From Epsilonproteobacteria bacterium tcs-49 (GTDB taxonomy: Bacteria; Campylobacterota; Campylobacteria; Campylobacterales; Sulfurovaceae), in the NCBI GenBank assembly GCA_002049495.1, contig LLYS01000003.1:1-64000 (forward strand): a DNA stretch of 64,000 nucleotides, in the 5' to 3' direction. The position numbers and the translations under genes were made by a program. Shown piece by piece: positions 32,804 through 43,130 of this stretch. Numbering within the stretch: the stretch's first letter is position 1; each line of letters begins with the position of its first letter. A model generated the notes under the pieces. The model was given only the letters and a program-made list of their open reading frames with translations. It had not been told where the DNA came from and searched no databases.

Positions 32804-33408
32804 TCCAGCGCCAAAACGGGCAGATGCCAACGGTAATACACCGCACACCAGCGAAGCAGCAAAAAAGCGATAAACGCCGCGACCAGTACGCCCCCGCTAA
32901 GCAAAGAGGTGAGGTGTAAAAGGTATAACGATACTCCGATAAAGATGGGGATCACCGCGTAAAAGTCGCTTTTCATGAAAAAGGGCACTTCGTTGATGAT
33001 CACGTCACGGCTCAACCCCCCGCCCACGGCCGTGATAAAAGCGCTGAGCACCACGCCGAAAATATTAAACTCCATCTGCAGCGCAACAAGTGCCCCGGTA
33101 AACGCGAAGGAGATCAAACCGATGGAATCGGCGATGAGAAAAAAACGGCTTTTTTCAAAGCGGGCGATCCGCTTGCGCCAAAACAGCAGCAGACACACCG
33201 TGGCTAAAACGATAATCCCGGGCAAAGCGCTCGTAAAGATATAGGGGGTTACTCCCGCGATGCTATCACGCATCAAGCCGCCCACCAAAGCGGTGGAGAA
33301 GGAGCTGATAAAGATCCCCAGCAGGTCCAGTTGCGCGCGCAGCGCGACGAGAAACCCGCTGATACTGAAAGAGATAATGCCGATGATTTCGGCTATTTCA
33401 TAAAGCAT
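32800..33408 (-). CDS. TRIC/UPF0126 family membrane protein (YicG-like)
   Basis: A 202-residue membrane protein with two UPF0126 repeats: first ISFSISGFLVALRAQLDLLG ... GGLMRDS, second GLISFAFTGALVALQ ... GGGLSRDVI. Seven hydrophobic segments fit the TRIC channel fold; prokaryotic TRIC proteins conduct cations, though the family also includes putative glycine transporters. Gly-Gly-x-x-Arg-Asp is kept in both repeats. Convergent with the antiporter gene. Confidence 0.88.
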   Translation of the reverse strand: MLYEIAEIIGIISFSISGFLVALRAQLDLLGIFISSFSTALVGGLMRDSIAGVTPYIFTSALPGIIVLATVCLLLFWRKRIARFEKSRFFLIADSIGLISFAFTGALVALQMEFNIFGVVLSAFITAVGGGLSRDVIINEVPFFMKSDFYAVIPIFIGVSLYLLHLTSLLSGGVLVAAFIAFLLLRWCAVYYRWHLPVLALD

Positions 33409-33415
33409 CGTCTGC

Positions 33416-34159
33416 TTACATCACCATCCCGCCGTTGACTTTGAGCGTCTCACCGGTGATGTAGCTGGAGTGGTCGCTGAGCAAAAACGCGATCGCTTCG
33501 GCCACCTCTTTGGCTTCACCGAAACGCTTCATGGGGATGTTGGCGATAAAGCCCTCACGTACCTTTTCACTGAGTTGCTCAGTCATATCCGTAGCGATAA
33601 AACCGGGGGTTACCGTGTTGTAGCGGATACCTCTGGCCGAAGCTTCCTTGGCGAAGGATTTGGTCATGGCGATCATGCCCCCCTTACTCGCGCTGTAGTT
33701 CACCTGTCCCGCGTTGCCCGTTTCGCCCACGACGCTGGCGACGTTGACTACCGAGCCGAAACGTTTTTTACTCATCGCTTTAAGCGCTTCTTTGGAGCCT
33801 AGAAACGCCGATGAGAGATTGGCTTTGAGCACGCTGTCAAAATCATCGAGCTTCATGCGCATAGCAAGCTTGTCGTTGGTAATGCCCGCGTTGTTGACCA
33901 GGTAGCTAAGCTCCCCGTCACTGTCCAGGATCACTTTGATCGCGTCGGCAAACGCTTGCTCGTCGCTGGCGTCAAAACCGATCACCGCGGCTTCGCCGCC
34001 CGCTTCCTCTATCTGCGCTTTTACGCCATCAGCCGCTTCTGCGCCGCTTCTGTAGTTGATCCACACCTTCAATCCGTATCCCGCCAGGGCTTTGGCGATC
34101 TCGGCGCCGATCCCTCTGCTTGATCCCGTTACCAGTACGTTTTTTCCGCTAAATTGCAT
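33416..34159 (-). CDS. fabG: 3-oxoacyl-[acyl-carrier-protein] reductase
   Basis: FabG, 247 residues, reduces beta-ketoacyl-ACP with NADPH in fatty acid synthesis. TGSSRGIGAEIAK is the cofactor motif, NNAGIT the structural motif, and the Ser-Tyr-Lys triad lies in VNVASVVG and NYSASKGGM. The C-terminal ITGETLKVNGGM is typical. No acpP or fabF gene is adjacent here, unlike many bacteria. It lies 53 bases downstream of gpmI. Confidence 0.93.
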   Translation of the reverse strand: MQFSGKNVLVTGSSRGIGAEIAKALAGYGLKVWINYRSGAEAADGVKAQIEEAGGEAAVIGFDASDEQAFADAIKVILDSDGELSYLVNNAGITNDKLAMRMKLDDFDSVLKANLSSAFLGSKEALKAMSKKRFGSVVNVASVVGETGNAGQVNYSASKGGMIAMTKSFAKEASARGIRYNTVTPGFIATDMTEQLSEKVREGFIANIPMKRFGEAKEVAEAIAFLLSDHSSYITGETLKVNGGMVM

Positions 34160-34212
34160 CCATATCCTTTTTATATAAATTTATTGAAAGTTTTTACCGG
34201 CCTCTCCCCGTA

Positions 34213-35676
<1,464 letters not shown>

Positions 35677-35713
35677 AAGTTCTCCTTAGAAATATATAAA
35701 AGCTATTAAATAA

Positions 35714-35741
35714 TTTATAACACAAAAAAGTTACATTGCAA
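35714..35741 (-). promoter_or_regulatory. gpmI: Probable sigma-70 promoter of gpmI
   Basis: On the minus strand TTGCAA (35736-35741) and TATAAA (35714-35719) are separated by 16 bases, about 38 bases before the TTG start, in the divergent gpmI-mraY gap. Confidence 0.55.
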
Positions 35742-35773
35742 AGGCATTTTTCTGTCGCCTTTTTAACCATAAG

Positions 35774-35779
35774 TATAGT
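35774..35779 (+). promoter_or_regulatory. mraY: Probable -10 element of mraY-murD
   Basis: TATAGT 34 bases before the mraY ATG in the same divergent gap; no clear -35 box. Confidence 0.4.
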
Positions 35780-35812
35780 AAAATCATACTTTTAAATTCA
35801 TTAGGACAATCG

Positions 35813-36874
35813 ATGCTATACTGGTTTTACCGACACTTAGATATCAACATTTTTCAATACATTACCGTTCGTGCGGGATTTGCCTTTTTCGTGGCATTTG
35901 TGCTTACGCTGATCCTGATTCCCAAATACAAGCGCTGGGCCAAACGCAAAAAAGCCAACCAACCCATCAACAAGTATGTTCCCGCCCACGAAATCAAGTG
36001 CGACACCCCCACCATGGGCGGTGCGGTTTTTATCTTTGCCGCGCTGGCCGGGGTGGTGCTTAGCGCGAAACTCAACAACTACTACGTCATAGGCGCGCTT
36101 ATCACCGTCGTGGGTTCGGCACTGATCGGGCTGAAAGACGATATGGCAAAGATCGTTTCAAAGGACAACCTGCAGGGTCTGACGGCCAAAGGGAAACTGG
36201 GACTGCAAATCGGCGTCAGTCTGCTTGCAAGCGCGTATTTGATCTTTTACGCGGGATTTTCCACCGAACTTTATGTCCCCTTTTACAAATACGCTTTGTT
36301 TGATATGGGGATCTTTGCGATGCTGTTTTGGACGCTGGTGATCGTAGCAACCAGCAACGCGGTCAATCTCACCGACGGACTGGACGGGCTGGCGACGGTA
36401 CCCTCGCTCATGGCCATAGCGACTCTGGGTATCATCGCCTATATCACGGGGCATGCGGTGATCAGCCAATACCTGCTCATGCCAAATATCAGCGGCGTCG
36501 GCGAAGTGACGATCTTTGCTTCTTCGATGGCGGGGGCGCTGCTTGGGTTTTTATGGTACAACTGCCACCCCGCGGAGCTGTTTATGGGCGATACGGGCAG
36601 TTTAAGCATCGGTGCGTTTCTGGGCTATATGGCGATCATCGGCAAAAGTGAAGTGCTGCTCATTCTCATCGGGTTTATCTTCGTCATCGAAACTTTCAGC
36701 GTCATTTTGCAGGTGGGCAGTTACAAGTGGCGCAACAAGCGCGTCTTTTTAAAAGCGCCCATCCACCACCACTTTGAGGAGAAGAAGTGGGCGGAAAACA
36801 AGATTATCGTACGCTTCTGGATCATCGCCCTGCTTTCAAACACCCTGGCACTGATCAGTTTAAAGATCCGCTGA
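35813..36874 (+). CDS. mraY: Phospho-N-acetylmuramoyl-pentapeptide-transferase
   Basis: MraY, 353 residues and about 10 transmembrane helices, makes lipid I from UDP-MurNAc-pentapeptide and undecaprenyl phosphate. [19 protein letters not shown] (Asp pair), [10 protein letters not shown] (catalytic Asp), [10 protein letters not shown] and the HHH motif APIHHHFE are intact. The stop overlaps the murD ATG (TGATG). Only mraY and murD of the division cluster are here. Confidence 0.97.
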   Translation: MLYWFYRHLDINIFQYITVRAGFAFFVAFVLTLILIPKYKRWAKRKKANQPINKYVPAHEIKCDTPTMGGAVFIFAALAGVVLSAKLNNYYVIGALITVVGSALIGLKDDMAKIVSKDNLQGLTAKGKLGLQIGVSLLASAYLIFYAGFSTELYVPFYKYALFDMGIFAMLFWTLVIVATSNAVNLTDGLDGLATVPSLMAIATLGIIAYITGHAVISQYLLMPNISGVGEVTIFASSMAGALLGFLWYNCHPAELFMGDTGSLSIGAFLGYMAIIGKSEVLLILIGFIFVIETFSVILQVGSYKWRNKRVFLKAPIHHHFEEKKWAENKIIVRFWIIALLSNTLALISLKIR

Positions 36875-38055
36875 TGACGCTTTTTGGCTACGGCAAAACC
36901 ACCCAGGCTATCGCGGAGCGCTTTGGCAACTGTACCGTTTTTGACGATGCTGTCACCGAACAAAGCGTGGATGCCAAGGGCAACATTTTGCTGCCCGCAA
37001 GCGAGTTCGACCCGCAAAAAAGTACACTGGAGATCACCAGTCCCGGCATCCCGCCCTCCCATCCGCTGATCCGCTGCGCGCGCAACCTCCAAAGCGAATA
37101 CGACCTGTTTGCCGATACCATGCCCCGCTCGGTGTGGATAAGCGGCAGCAACGGCAAAACCACCGCTACGAAGATGGTGCAGCATCTGCTGCCCTTTGCA
37201 CAAGCCGGCGGCAACGTGGGCCTGCCCCTGGCGCAGATGGATCCGACCCGGACGCCGTGGGTGCTGGAAAGCAGCTCCTTTACCCTTCACTACACCCGCT
37301 TTGCCAAGCCCGATATCTACCTGCTGCTGCCCATCACCCCCGACCACCTCAGCTGGCACGGGGATATGCGCGCGTACGAAGAAGCCAAGCTCTCCCCCTT
37401 AAAACGGATGCGGGAGGGGGAGCTGGCGCTGCTGCCGCGCAGATATGAGGGGATCGCCACCGACGCCTTTTGCGTCTTTTACGACAGCAGCGATGATATC
37501 GCCCGCTACTTCGGTATCGACACAAACAAGGTTGCGTACAAAGGCGGGTTTTTGCAAGACGCACTTTTTGCCCTGGCGACGCAGAAGGTGCTTTACGACC
37601 GCCTTGATTACGACGCGATCAACGCTTTTACCCTTGATCCCCACCGTCAGGAAAAACTCACGGACAGCAGGGGACGCACCTGGGTCAACGACAGCAAAGC
37701 CACCAACGTCGAAGCTGCGATCGCCGCGATAGAAACCTTTAAAGACAGGGGGCTGCACTTGATCTTAGGCGGCGAAGACAAAGGTGCGGATATGGCACCT
37801 CTTTTTGCCGCGCTACCCCAAACGGCTACGATCTACGCAATCGGTAAAAACCGTAAAAAGCTTATGGAGTTGGCAAAACAGCACGGCATAACCGCTTTTG
37901 AGTGCGAAGATTTAGCAAGCGCCGTCAAGCGGTGCGGCGAGCACCTGGATACCGGGGGCATCGCCCTGCTTTCCCCCGCTGCGGCGAGCTTTGACCAGTT
38001 TGATTCCTACGAAGCTCGGGGAGAAACTTTCAAAACCCTCGTTGCTAACCTTTAA
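36874..38055 (+). CDS. murD: UDP-N-acetylmuramoylalanine--D-glutamate ligase
   Basis: A 393-residue Mur ligase that adds D-Glu. The ATP motif is SGSNGKTTATKM (about 89-100); LESSSFTL and ITPDHLSWHG are typical of MurD; NDSKATNVEA (about 272) carries the C-terminal ligase motif. The N-terminal domain is short ([17 protein letters not shown]), making the protein about 45 residues shorter than E. coli MurD, as in other Campylobacterota. The ATG at 36874-36876 shares a base with the mraY stop; a longer in-frame start inside mraY was rejected. Confidence 0.95.
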   Translation: MTLFGYGKTTQAIAERFGNCTVFDDAVTEQSVDAKGNILLPASEFDPQKSTLEITSPGIPPSHPLIRCARNLQSEYDLFADTMPRSVWISGSNGKTTATKMVQHLLPFAQAGGNVGLPLAQMDPTRTPWVLESSSFTLHYTRFAKPDIYLLLPITPDHLSWHGDMRAYEEAKLSPLKRMREGELALLPRRYEGIATDAFCVFYDSSDDIARYFGIDTNKVAYKGGFLQDALFALATQKVLYDRLDYDAINAFTLDPHRQEKLTDSRGRTWVNDSKATNVEAAIAAIETFKDRGLHLILGGEDKGADMAPLFAALPQTATIYAIGKNRKKLMELAKQHGITAFECEDLASAVKRCGEHLDTGGIALLSPAAASFDQFDSYEARGETFKTLVANL

Positions 38056-38124
38056 TATATATTAACTCAAATATTTATAATTTATAGTTCATAATTATTT
38101 ATTTTCTTTTAAACTTTATTTACT

Positions 38125-38130
38125 TATAAT
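38125..38130 (+). promoter_or_regulatory. -10 element of comEA
   Basis: TATAAT 24 bases before the comEA ATG, in an AT-rich 99-base gap after murD. AAAGGAG at 38146-38152 is the ribosome site. Confidence 0.6.
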
Positions 38131-38154
38131 TGGTAAATTTACTTTAAAGGAGAC

Positions 38155-38397
38155 ATGATGAAAAAGATTTTATTCGTGTTGGCACTGCTTGCCCTTTCTC
38201 TCTATGCTTCCGTTAATATCAACACGGCTACCGCTGAACAACTGCAGAATTTACAAGGTATCGGTAAAGTCAAAGCCGAGCGTATCGTCAAATACCGTCA
38301 GGAACACGGCAACTTCCAAAGCGTCGAAGAATTAAAAGAGGTAAAAGGAATCGGTCAGGGAACCCTGGCGAAGCTTAAAGAGGAGTTGGAGCTTTAA
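38155..38397 (+). CDS. ComEA-family helix-hairpin-helix DNA-binding protein
   Basis: An 80-residue exported protein: signal peptide ([15 protein letters not shown]) followed directly by two helix-hairpin-helix motifs ([19 protein letters not shown] and [16 protein letters not shown]). This short form binds DNA in the periplasm during natural transformation. It would fit with the PilM/N/O-like genes at 12429-14463 if those serve DNA uptake. It stands alone with its own promoter. Confidence 0.88.
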   Translation: MMKKILFVLALLALSLYASVNINTATAEQLQNLQGIGKVKAERIVKYRQEHGNFQSVEELKEVKGIGQGTLAKLKEELEL

Positions 38398-38408
38398 GCT
38401 CTTCAAGT

Positions 38409-38427
38409 AGGCGGTTCTATACCGCCT
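38409..38427. terminator. Hairpin between comEA and hepT
   Basis: AGGCGGT (38409-38415), loop TCTAT, ACCGCCT (38421-38427): a perfect seven-base stem in the convergent gap. The T-run is weak on both sides. The left arm and loop extend into the hepT stop. A terminator role is plausible, not strong. Confidence 0.4.
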
Positions 38428-38887
38428 TGTTATCATAATAGGTTTTGATTCTATGGTAGATCGTTTCGATCACCTCTTTTTGTTTGTACACTTCATTAAT
38501 TGCAGCGCTCATCGCTTCGGCATCATCATCGTATTGGTGGGCAAGCTCATTACGTATATTACGCAGATCTATCCACTGCTTTGCACTTTTAAGCAAACTC
38601 AATTTTTCCAGTTTGTGTAAAATATCGATAAAAGCCAGTCCCTCTATATCTTCCTGCAGATATAGAAGCATATTTTTAAAAAGCTTTTTACCCATAGCAT
38701 CCTGAAGCTTTGAAAAGCGGAAGAGATACTGATCGATATGCTCGATCTCATCTTCGCTGAGTTTATCATATCTGTCTCTATCCAAGGGCATAAACAGACT
38801 CATCTTACGATAGGCACTGTTGATTCTTTTCAGATGAACGTCACATTCATTAAAAATTTTCTCCAATCTTTGTTTCTCCATCTTCAT
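38417..38887 (-). CDS. hepT: HEPN-domain toxin of the HepT family
   Basis: A 156-residue all-helical protein. The HEPN catalytic motif RX4HXY is present as Arg112-His117-Tyr119 in RNELAHQY. HepT toxins act as RNases or are neutralised when MntA AMPylates the tyrosine region (known of the family). It overlaps the upstream mntA gene by ATGA, the typical antitoxin-first order. The protein is longer than many HepT and resembles the HI0074-type of helical partner. Confidence 0.85.
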   Translation of the reverse strand: MKMEKQRLEKIFNECDVHLKRINSAYRKMSLFMPLDRDRYDKLSEDEIEHIDQYLFRFSKLQDAMGKKLFKNMLLYLQEDIEGLAFIDILHKLEKLSLLKSAKQWIDLRNIRNELAHQYDDDAEAMSAAINEVYKQKEVIETIYHRIKTYYDNKAV

Positions 38888-39183
38888 AGCCTTGCCCCCT
38901 TTTTTAACGCTTCTTTTTCAATCGCTCTTCCATCATCTTTTGCAACTATAATATCGATTTGCTGCTCTCCTATCCGCTCTTCAAGCAGATATAAAAGATC
39001 CAGTTTCTTTCGCAGCAGCTCTGCAGCACTTTCAGGTTTTAAAGGCTTGATATATAGGTCGATATCGCCTCCTCTTTTCGTATCATCCACGCGACTGCCA
39101 AAAAGCAGGATCTTTGTCCCCTCACCAAAGATTTCATAAACACTGTGTTTGATGCTTTGACACTCTTTTTGTGAAAGTCTCAT
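38884..39183 (-). CDS. mntA: MntA-type nucleotidyltransferase antitoxin
   Basis: A 99-residue minimal nucleotidyltransferase. The GSx10DxD motif is complete: Gly29-Ser30, Asp40 and Asp42 (FGSRVDD ... GGDIDLYI). A third acidic residue is in QQIDIIVA. It would add AMP to the partner HepT. The two genes form a compact pair between comEA and the SLC13 permease. Confidence 0.87.
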   Translation of the reverse strand: MRLSQKECQSIKHSVYEIFGEGTKILLFGSRVDDTKRGGDIDLYIKPLKPESAAELLRKKLDLLYLLEERIGEQQIDIIVAKDDGRAIEKEALKKGARL

Positions 39184-39222
39184 TTTGTCTGCTTTCTGTT
39201 TTTTACATATTATATCGTAACG

Positions 39223-40944
39223 CTAAAAAGGGAAAAAGATCGGGATGGAGATCAAAACCGTAGCCATGTATGCCAGCGAGACGGGGATACCTATGCGGGT
39301 AAAATCCGTAAACCTGTACTGCCCCACGCTGCTGACCATCAGATTGGTCTGGTACCCGTAGGGGCTTAAAAAGCTGGCACTGGCACCGTAGGCCACTGCC
39401 AGCACGAAGGGGACGGGATCGACTCCGAGCCCCGTCGCGGCGGCGTACGCCAGCGGAAAGCTCAGTGCCGCGGCGGCGTTGTTGGTGATCACTTCGGTTA
39501 AAAGATAGGTGATCAAAAAGATTCCGATAAAGCTTCCCCACACGCCGTTTGCGCCAAACAGCGCATTGATCTGCGCCGCCAACTCCCCCGCGACCCCGCT
39601 GCTGACCATCACCTTGGCAATGGCCAGCGATGAACCTACGATCAAAACGATCTCATAGGGAAAGCGCCGCTTGATCTCGGTAATATGCAGCACCTTTGAA
39701 ACCATCAATCCCGCGATCAGCAGCAGTAGCGCTTTGATAAAAGAGATCGCTCCCGTCGCCGCGGCGAGGATCGCAAGCAGAAATCCGCCCAATACAAAAT
39801 AGCTTTGCCGTTTTGTCAAATGCTTCTCTCCGTCAATATTGGAAAGGATGTGAAAGTTTTTCGCGATATTGTCCCTGCCGTAAAAATCGCTGCCCACGGC
39901 CAGGACCAGTTTATCCCCGGCTTGCAGACGTGTTTCGCCGATACGTTTTATATCTTCGCTACCGCGCTTCATCGCCACGATCGCCGCGTCGAACTTGGAC
40001 CGGAATCCGCTGTTTTTTACCTTCTCCCCGACAAGTGTCGATCCCGAAGCCACGACCGCTTCGACGAGGTTGCTGCCCAGCTGGAGCTTTTCGCGGCTCA
40101 GGTGTAGGCCGTCGAAACGCTTAAGCAGCTCCACGTGCTCCACCGCACCGCTAAAGATCAGCGTATCGCCCTCTTGTACCACCTCTTCGGGGCCCACTGG
40201 AGCGATGAGATGATCTTTTCGCTGCAGCTCCACCAAAAACAGCTCCTGCAGGTTGCGCAAGCCGTTTTCACTGATGCTTTTGCCGATCAGTTTCGACCCC
40301 GGGGCGACCTTCGTTTCCATAAAATAGCGGCTTTGCCGCAGGGAGGGCACCTCATATGCAGGCAGCAGACGGCTTGCCAGTAGCAGCGTCCCCAGCCCCG
40401 CTATCGTCACCAGTGCGCCCACGTAAAAAAAATCAAAGATCGCAAACCCCTCCATCCCGGCCTCCACGGCGAAACCGTTGACGATCAGGTTGGTCGATGT
40501 ACCGATCAGCGTCATGGTTCCCCCAAAGATCGCGCTGTAGGAGAGGGGAATGAGCAGTTTGGAGGGTTTGTGAAAGCGGTTTTGTTTGATGGATCCAAGC
40601 AAAGAAGCCACCACGGCCGTATTGTTTAGAAATGCGGAAAAAACGGAGGTAAAAGCACCCAGCTTGAGCAGGGAAAAGGTGTAGTTTTTACCGATCAGCG
40701 AAGAGGAGAGCTCCTTGACAAACACCGTTTTTTCCACGGCTAAAGAGATGATCAAAAGCAAAACCAAAATCACCAGCGAAGGGTTGACGTAGTTGTGTAC
40801 CCAGCTTTGAAACTCCAAAAACCCAAAGACGTAGTACAGCGCGGCAAGGCCCGTAAACAGCAGTGCGGGACGAATCCTGCCCTGGATCAGCAGCCCCAGC
40901 AATACCGCCAATGAGAGTAAAACCGCGGCCGTTTGCATCATCAA
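39223..40944 (-). CDS. SLC13/DASS-type anion permease with two RCK_C domains, probable sulfate importer
   Basis: A 573-residue membrane protein. Two hydrophobic halves carry the DASS repeats AFLNNTAVVASLL and TEVITNNAAAALSFP (SNT-like motifs). GTSTNLIVNG follows the first. Between them (about 205-380) are two TrkA-C/RCK_C domains (METKVAPGSKLIGKSI and VEAVVASGSTLVGEKV). This plan is that of bacterial sulfate permeases of the SLC13 family found next to cys genes. The start overlaps the cysN stop (ATGA). Sulfate is inferred from context. Confidence 0.85.
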   Translation of the reverse strand: MMMQTAAVLLSLAVLLGLLIQGRIRPALLFTGLAALYYVFGFLEFQSWVHNYVNPSLVILVLLLIISLAVEKTVFVKELSSSLIGKNYTFSLLKLGAFTSVFSAFLNNTAVVASLLGSIKQNRFHKPSKLLIPLSYSAIFGGTMTLIGTSTNLIVNGFAVEAGMEGFAIFDFFYVGALVTIAGLGTLLLASRLLPAYEVPSLRQSRYFMETKVAPGSKLIGKSISENGLRNLQELFLVELQRKDHLIAPVGPEEVVQEGDTLIFSGAVEHVELLKRFDGLHLSREKLQLGSNLVEAVVASGSTLVGEKVKNSGFRSKFDAAIVAMKRGSEDIKRIGETRLQAGDKLVLAVGSDFYGRDNIAKNFHILSNIDGEKHLTKRQSYFVLGGFLLAILAAATGAISFIKALLLLIAGLMVSKVLHITEIKRRFPYEIVLIVGSSLAIAKVMVSSGVAGELAAQINALFGANGVWGSFIGIFLITYLLTEVITNNAAAALSFPLAYAAATGLGVDPVPFVLAVAYGASASFLSPYGYQTNLMVSSVGQYRFTDFTRIGIPVSLAYMATVLISIPIFFPF

Positions 40945-42395
40945 ATCTTTTTACAGCCCCACTCCGGGTAGTGCTTGCGGATATAAGCGTTTAGCTCCCT
41001 TTCCGCTTCGCTGTAAACCCGCTGTGCCTGCTTTTCACCCTCGATACTTCGGACGATCATTCCCGCGCCTACGGTGTTGTTGCTGTAGCGGTCGATGATG
41101 ATAAAGCTGCCCGTAAAGCGGTTATGCTCATAGGGATCGCTGGCGATGGCGCGGTCAAGATGCAGCGAACATTTGGCGATGTCGTTGAGTTCAAGCTTAT
41201 CCGTTTCCAACTCGGCAAAGGAGTTGATATCCTTTTTAAAAGCGATGCCGGTAAAGCTGCCGTTCATCACCGAGGTGGCGCGCTTGATGATATAGTTTTG
41301 CCCAAGCTCCATGGGCGCTTCATTCATCCACACCGTCATCACTTCAAAATCCTGTGACACGTGGGGCACGGCGTCGCTGTGGACGATCATATCGCCGCGG
41401 CTGATATCGATCTCATCTTCAAGGGTAAGCGTCACCGCCATGGGAGCGTACGCGCTTTGCTGCGACTCGACGCTCTCATCCTGGGCCTTGGGACGCAGCT
41501 GCGCAATCTCGGGGGTGACGATCGATTTGACCCGGCTGGATTTGCGCGAGGGCAGCACCGTGATGCTATCGCCTACTTTGATGCTGCCGCCGGCGATGGT
41601 TCCGGCAAAGCCCCTGAAGTTCAGGTGCGGCCGGTTCACATACTGTACGGGCAGGCGAAAAGGCGCGTTTTCCAAAGTGTCATTTTCCACAGGCAGGCTG
41701 TCAAGCAGCTCCATCAACGGCCGCCCCTCATACCAGGGGGTGTTGTCGCTGAGACCGACCACATTATCGCCCTCCAACGCGGAGATGGGCAGGTACGTAA
41801 TCTCCAAATCACGATTTGGCAAATTGGGCAGCACCTCCCGCTTGTACTCCGCCACGATCTCGTCGTAGCGCTCCTTGCCATACTCCACAAGATCCATCTT
41901 GTTAATGGCAACGATGATGTTTTTGATCCCCAGCAGCGACGCGATGTAGCTGTGGCGCTTGGTCTGGGTCAGCACCCCCTGTCTCGCGTCAACCAAAATG
42001 ATCGCCAGATCCGCCGTACTCGCGCCTGTGGCCATATTTCTGGTGTACTGCTCATGCCCGGGGGTATCGGCGATGATAAATTTACGTTTGTCCGTGGAGA
42101 AAAAGCGGTATGCCACGTCGATGGTGATCCCCTGTTCACGCTCGCTTTGCAAGCCGTCTACAAGCAGTGCCAGATCGATCTTTTCTCCGGTGGTACCGCT
42201 TTTTTTACTATCCTTTTCCAAGCTGGCGAGCTGATCTTCAAAGATCATTTTGCTATCGTGCAGCAAACGGCCGATCAGCGTGCTTTTGCCGTCATCTACG
42301 CTGCCGCAGGTGATAAAGCGCAAAATCTCCTTGTTTTCATGCTCTTTTAAATAATCTTCGATATTTTCAGCTATCAGATCCGATTGGTGTGCCAT
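40941..42395 (-). CDS. cysN: Sulfate adenylyltransferase subunit 1 (GTPase)
   Basis: CysN, 484 residues, drives APS formation by GTP hydrolysis together with CysD. G1 is GSVDDGKSTLIGRLL (32-46), G3 DTPGHEQYTRNM, G4 NKMD. EF-Tu-like domains 2 and 3 follow (SRGDMIVHSD). No CysC domain is fused to it; cysC is a separate gene. It is separated from cysD by a toxin-antitoxin module, which is unusual. Confidence 0.96.
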   Translation of the reverse strand: MAHQSDLIAENIEDYLKEHENKEILRFITCGSVDDGKSTLIGRLLHDSKMIFEDQLASLEKDSKKSGTTGEKIDLALLVDGLQSEREQGITIDVAYRFFSTDKRKFIIADTPGHEQYTRNMATGASTADLAIILVDARQGVLTQTKRHSYIASLLGIKNIIVAINKMDLVEYGKERYDEIVAEYKREVLPNLPNRDLEITYLPISALEGDNVVGLSDNTPWYEGRPLMELLDSLPVENDTLENAPFRLPVQYVNRPHLNFRGFAGTIAGGSIKVGDSITVLPSRKSSRVKSIVTPEIAQLRPKAQDESVESQQSAYAPMAVTLTLEDEIDISRGDMIVHSDAVPHVSQDFEVMTVWMNEAPMELGQNYIIKRATSVMNGSFTGIAFKKDINSFAELETDKLELNDIAKCSLHLDRAIASDPYEHNRFTGSFIIIDRYSNNTVGAGMIVRSIEGEKQAQRVYSEAERELNAYIRKHYPEWGCKKI

Positions 42396-42410
42396 AGTTC
42401 AATATCCTTT

Positions 42411-42830
42411 TTATGTAATATACTTGTCGCAAAATGTTTTACTGTCCATAAGGTCAATATCCTTGCTTACAAAGCCTTTGTCATTTGAGATGATAAGATC
42501 ACACCCCTGTTTTTTGGCCATGATATATTGGATAGTATCTTCCAAATCATTATAATCACCATCTTCTCTCATCAACTTGCAGCTAAGCTCCATCTCTTTA
42601 TTTGAAAATGCTATCACCTTGAGTGTTTTATTGAGCACTTCTATATTGTCAAGGGCCTGCTGCCTGTCTATTTTTGCATTAACGTAATAGATGGTCGTCA
42701 TCACGTCACAGCTGGTAAATACCTGGGCATTTACGATCAAAAACTCATACGCTTGCATACTATGGCGATGAAAAGGCCTCATTTGATCATAGATATCTAA
42801 AATAACGTTGGCGTCGACAAAAACCTTCAT
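42411..42830 (-). CDS. vapC: PIN-domain toxin, VapC type
   Basis: A 139-residue PIN-domain ribonuclease. Acidic residues of the active site are Asp6 (VFVDANVILD), acidic residues in the DLEDTIQY segment (95-102) and Asp117 (ISNDKGF). The ATG overlaps the antitoxin stop (ATGA). It lies 15 bases upstream of cysN. Confidence 0.88.
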   Translation of the reverse strand: MKVFVDANVILDIYDQMRPFHRHSMQAYEFLIVNAQVFTSCDVMTTIYYVNAKIDRQQALDNIEVLNKTLKVIAFSNKEMELSCKLMREDGDYNDLEDTIQYIMAKKQGCDLIISNDKGFVSKDIDLMDSKTFCDKYIT

Positions 42831-43066
42831 AGATCCTCCGCCATTTCGGTTTTTATCGATTGAATGCTTTTGCCTGTCAATGACCCCGGCGGTACCGGGA
42901 CAAGGGAGCGAAAAGCTTCAAGCTTTTCCTGCCTGGAATACTCTTGATACCGCTGCTCAATCATCATCCGTATCACATCCGTTTGCGTTGTGTTTTCTTT
43001 CCTGGCGATCTCTTCGAGATGACCTGCTATCTCTTCCTCGAGTAAAAAGTTTTTTCTCACGGTCAT
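42827..43066 (-). CDS. vapB: Ribbon-helix-helix antitoxin of the VapC-type module
   Basis: A 79-residue protein with an N-terminal ribbon-helix-helix pattern (VRKNFLLEEEIAGHLEEIARKENTTQTDVIRMMIEQ, about 3-38) and a flexible C-terminal part that would wrap the toxin. The ATG at 43064-43066 has AAGGG upstream; an earlier in-frame ATG at 43084 falls inside the direct-repeat operator and lacks a ribosome site. Symbol is generic; the antitoxin type is CopG/RHH. Confidence 0.8.
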   Translation of the reverse strand: MTVRKNFLLEEEIAGHLEEIARKENTTQTDVIRMMIEQRYQEYSRQEKLEAFRSLVPVPPGSLTGKSIQSIKTEMAEDL

Positions 43067-43074
43067 ACTCAACC

Positions 43075-43126
43075 CTTTATACATAAAACTTTATACATAT
43101 TACCACAATCTGTATCGATCGGTCAA
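43075..43126 (-). promoter_or_regulatory. Promoter and direct-repeat operator of the toxin-antitoxin module
   Basis: On the minus strand TTGACC (43121-43126) and TAATAT (43097-43102) are 18 bases apart. Two exact ten-base direct repeats, CTTTATACAT on the plus strand, at 43075-43084 and 43089-43098 (14-base period) cover the -10 to +15 region. This is a natural site for autorepression by a ribbon-helix-helix antitoxin. Confidence 0.6.
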
Positions 43127-43130
43127 GTAT

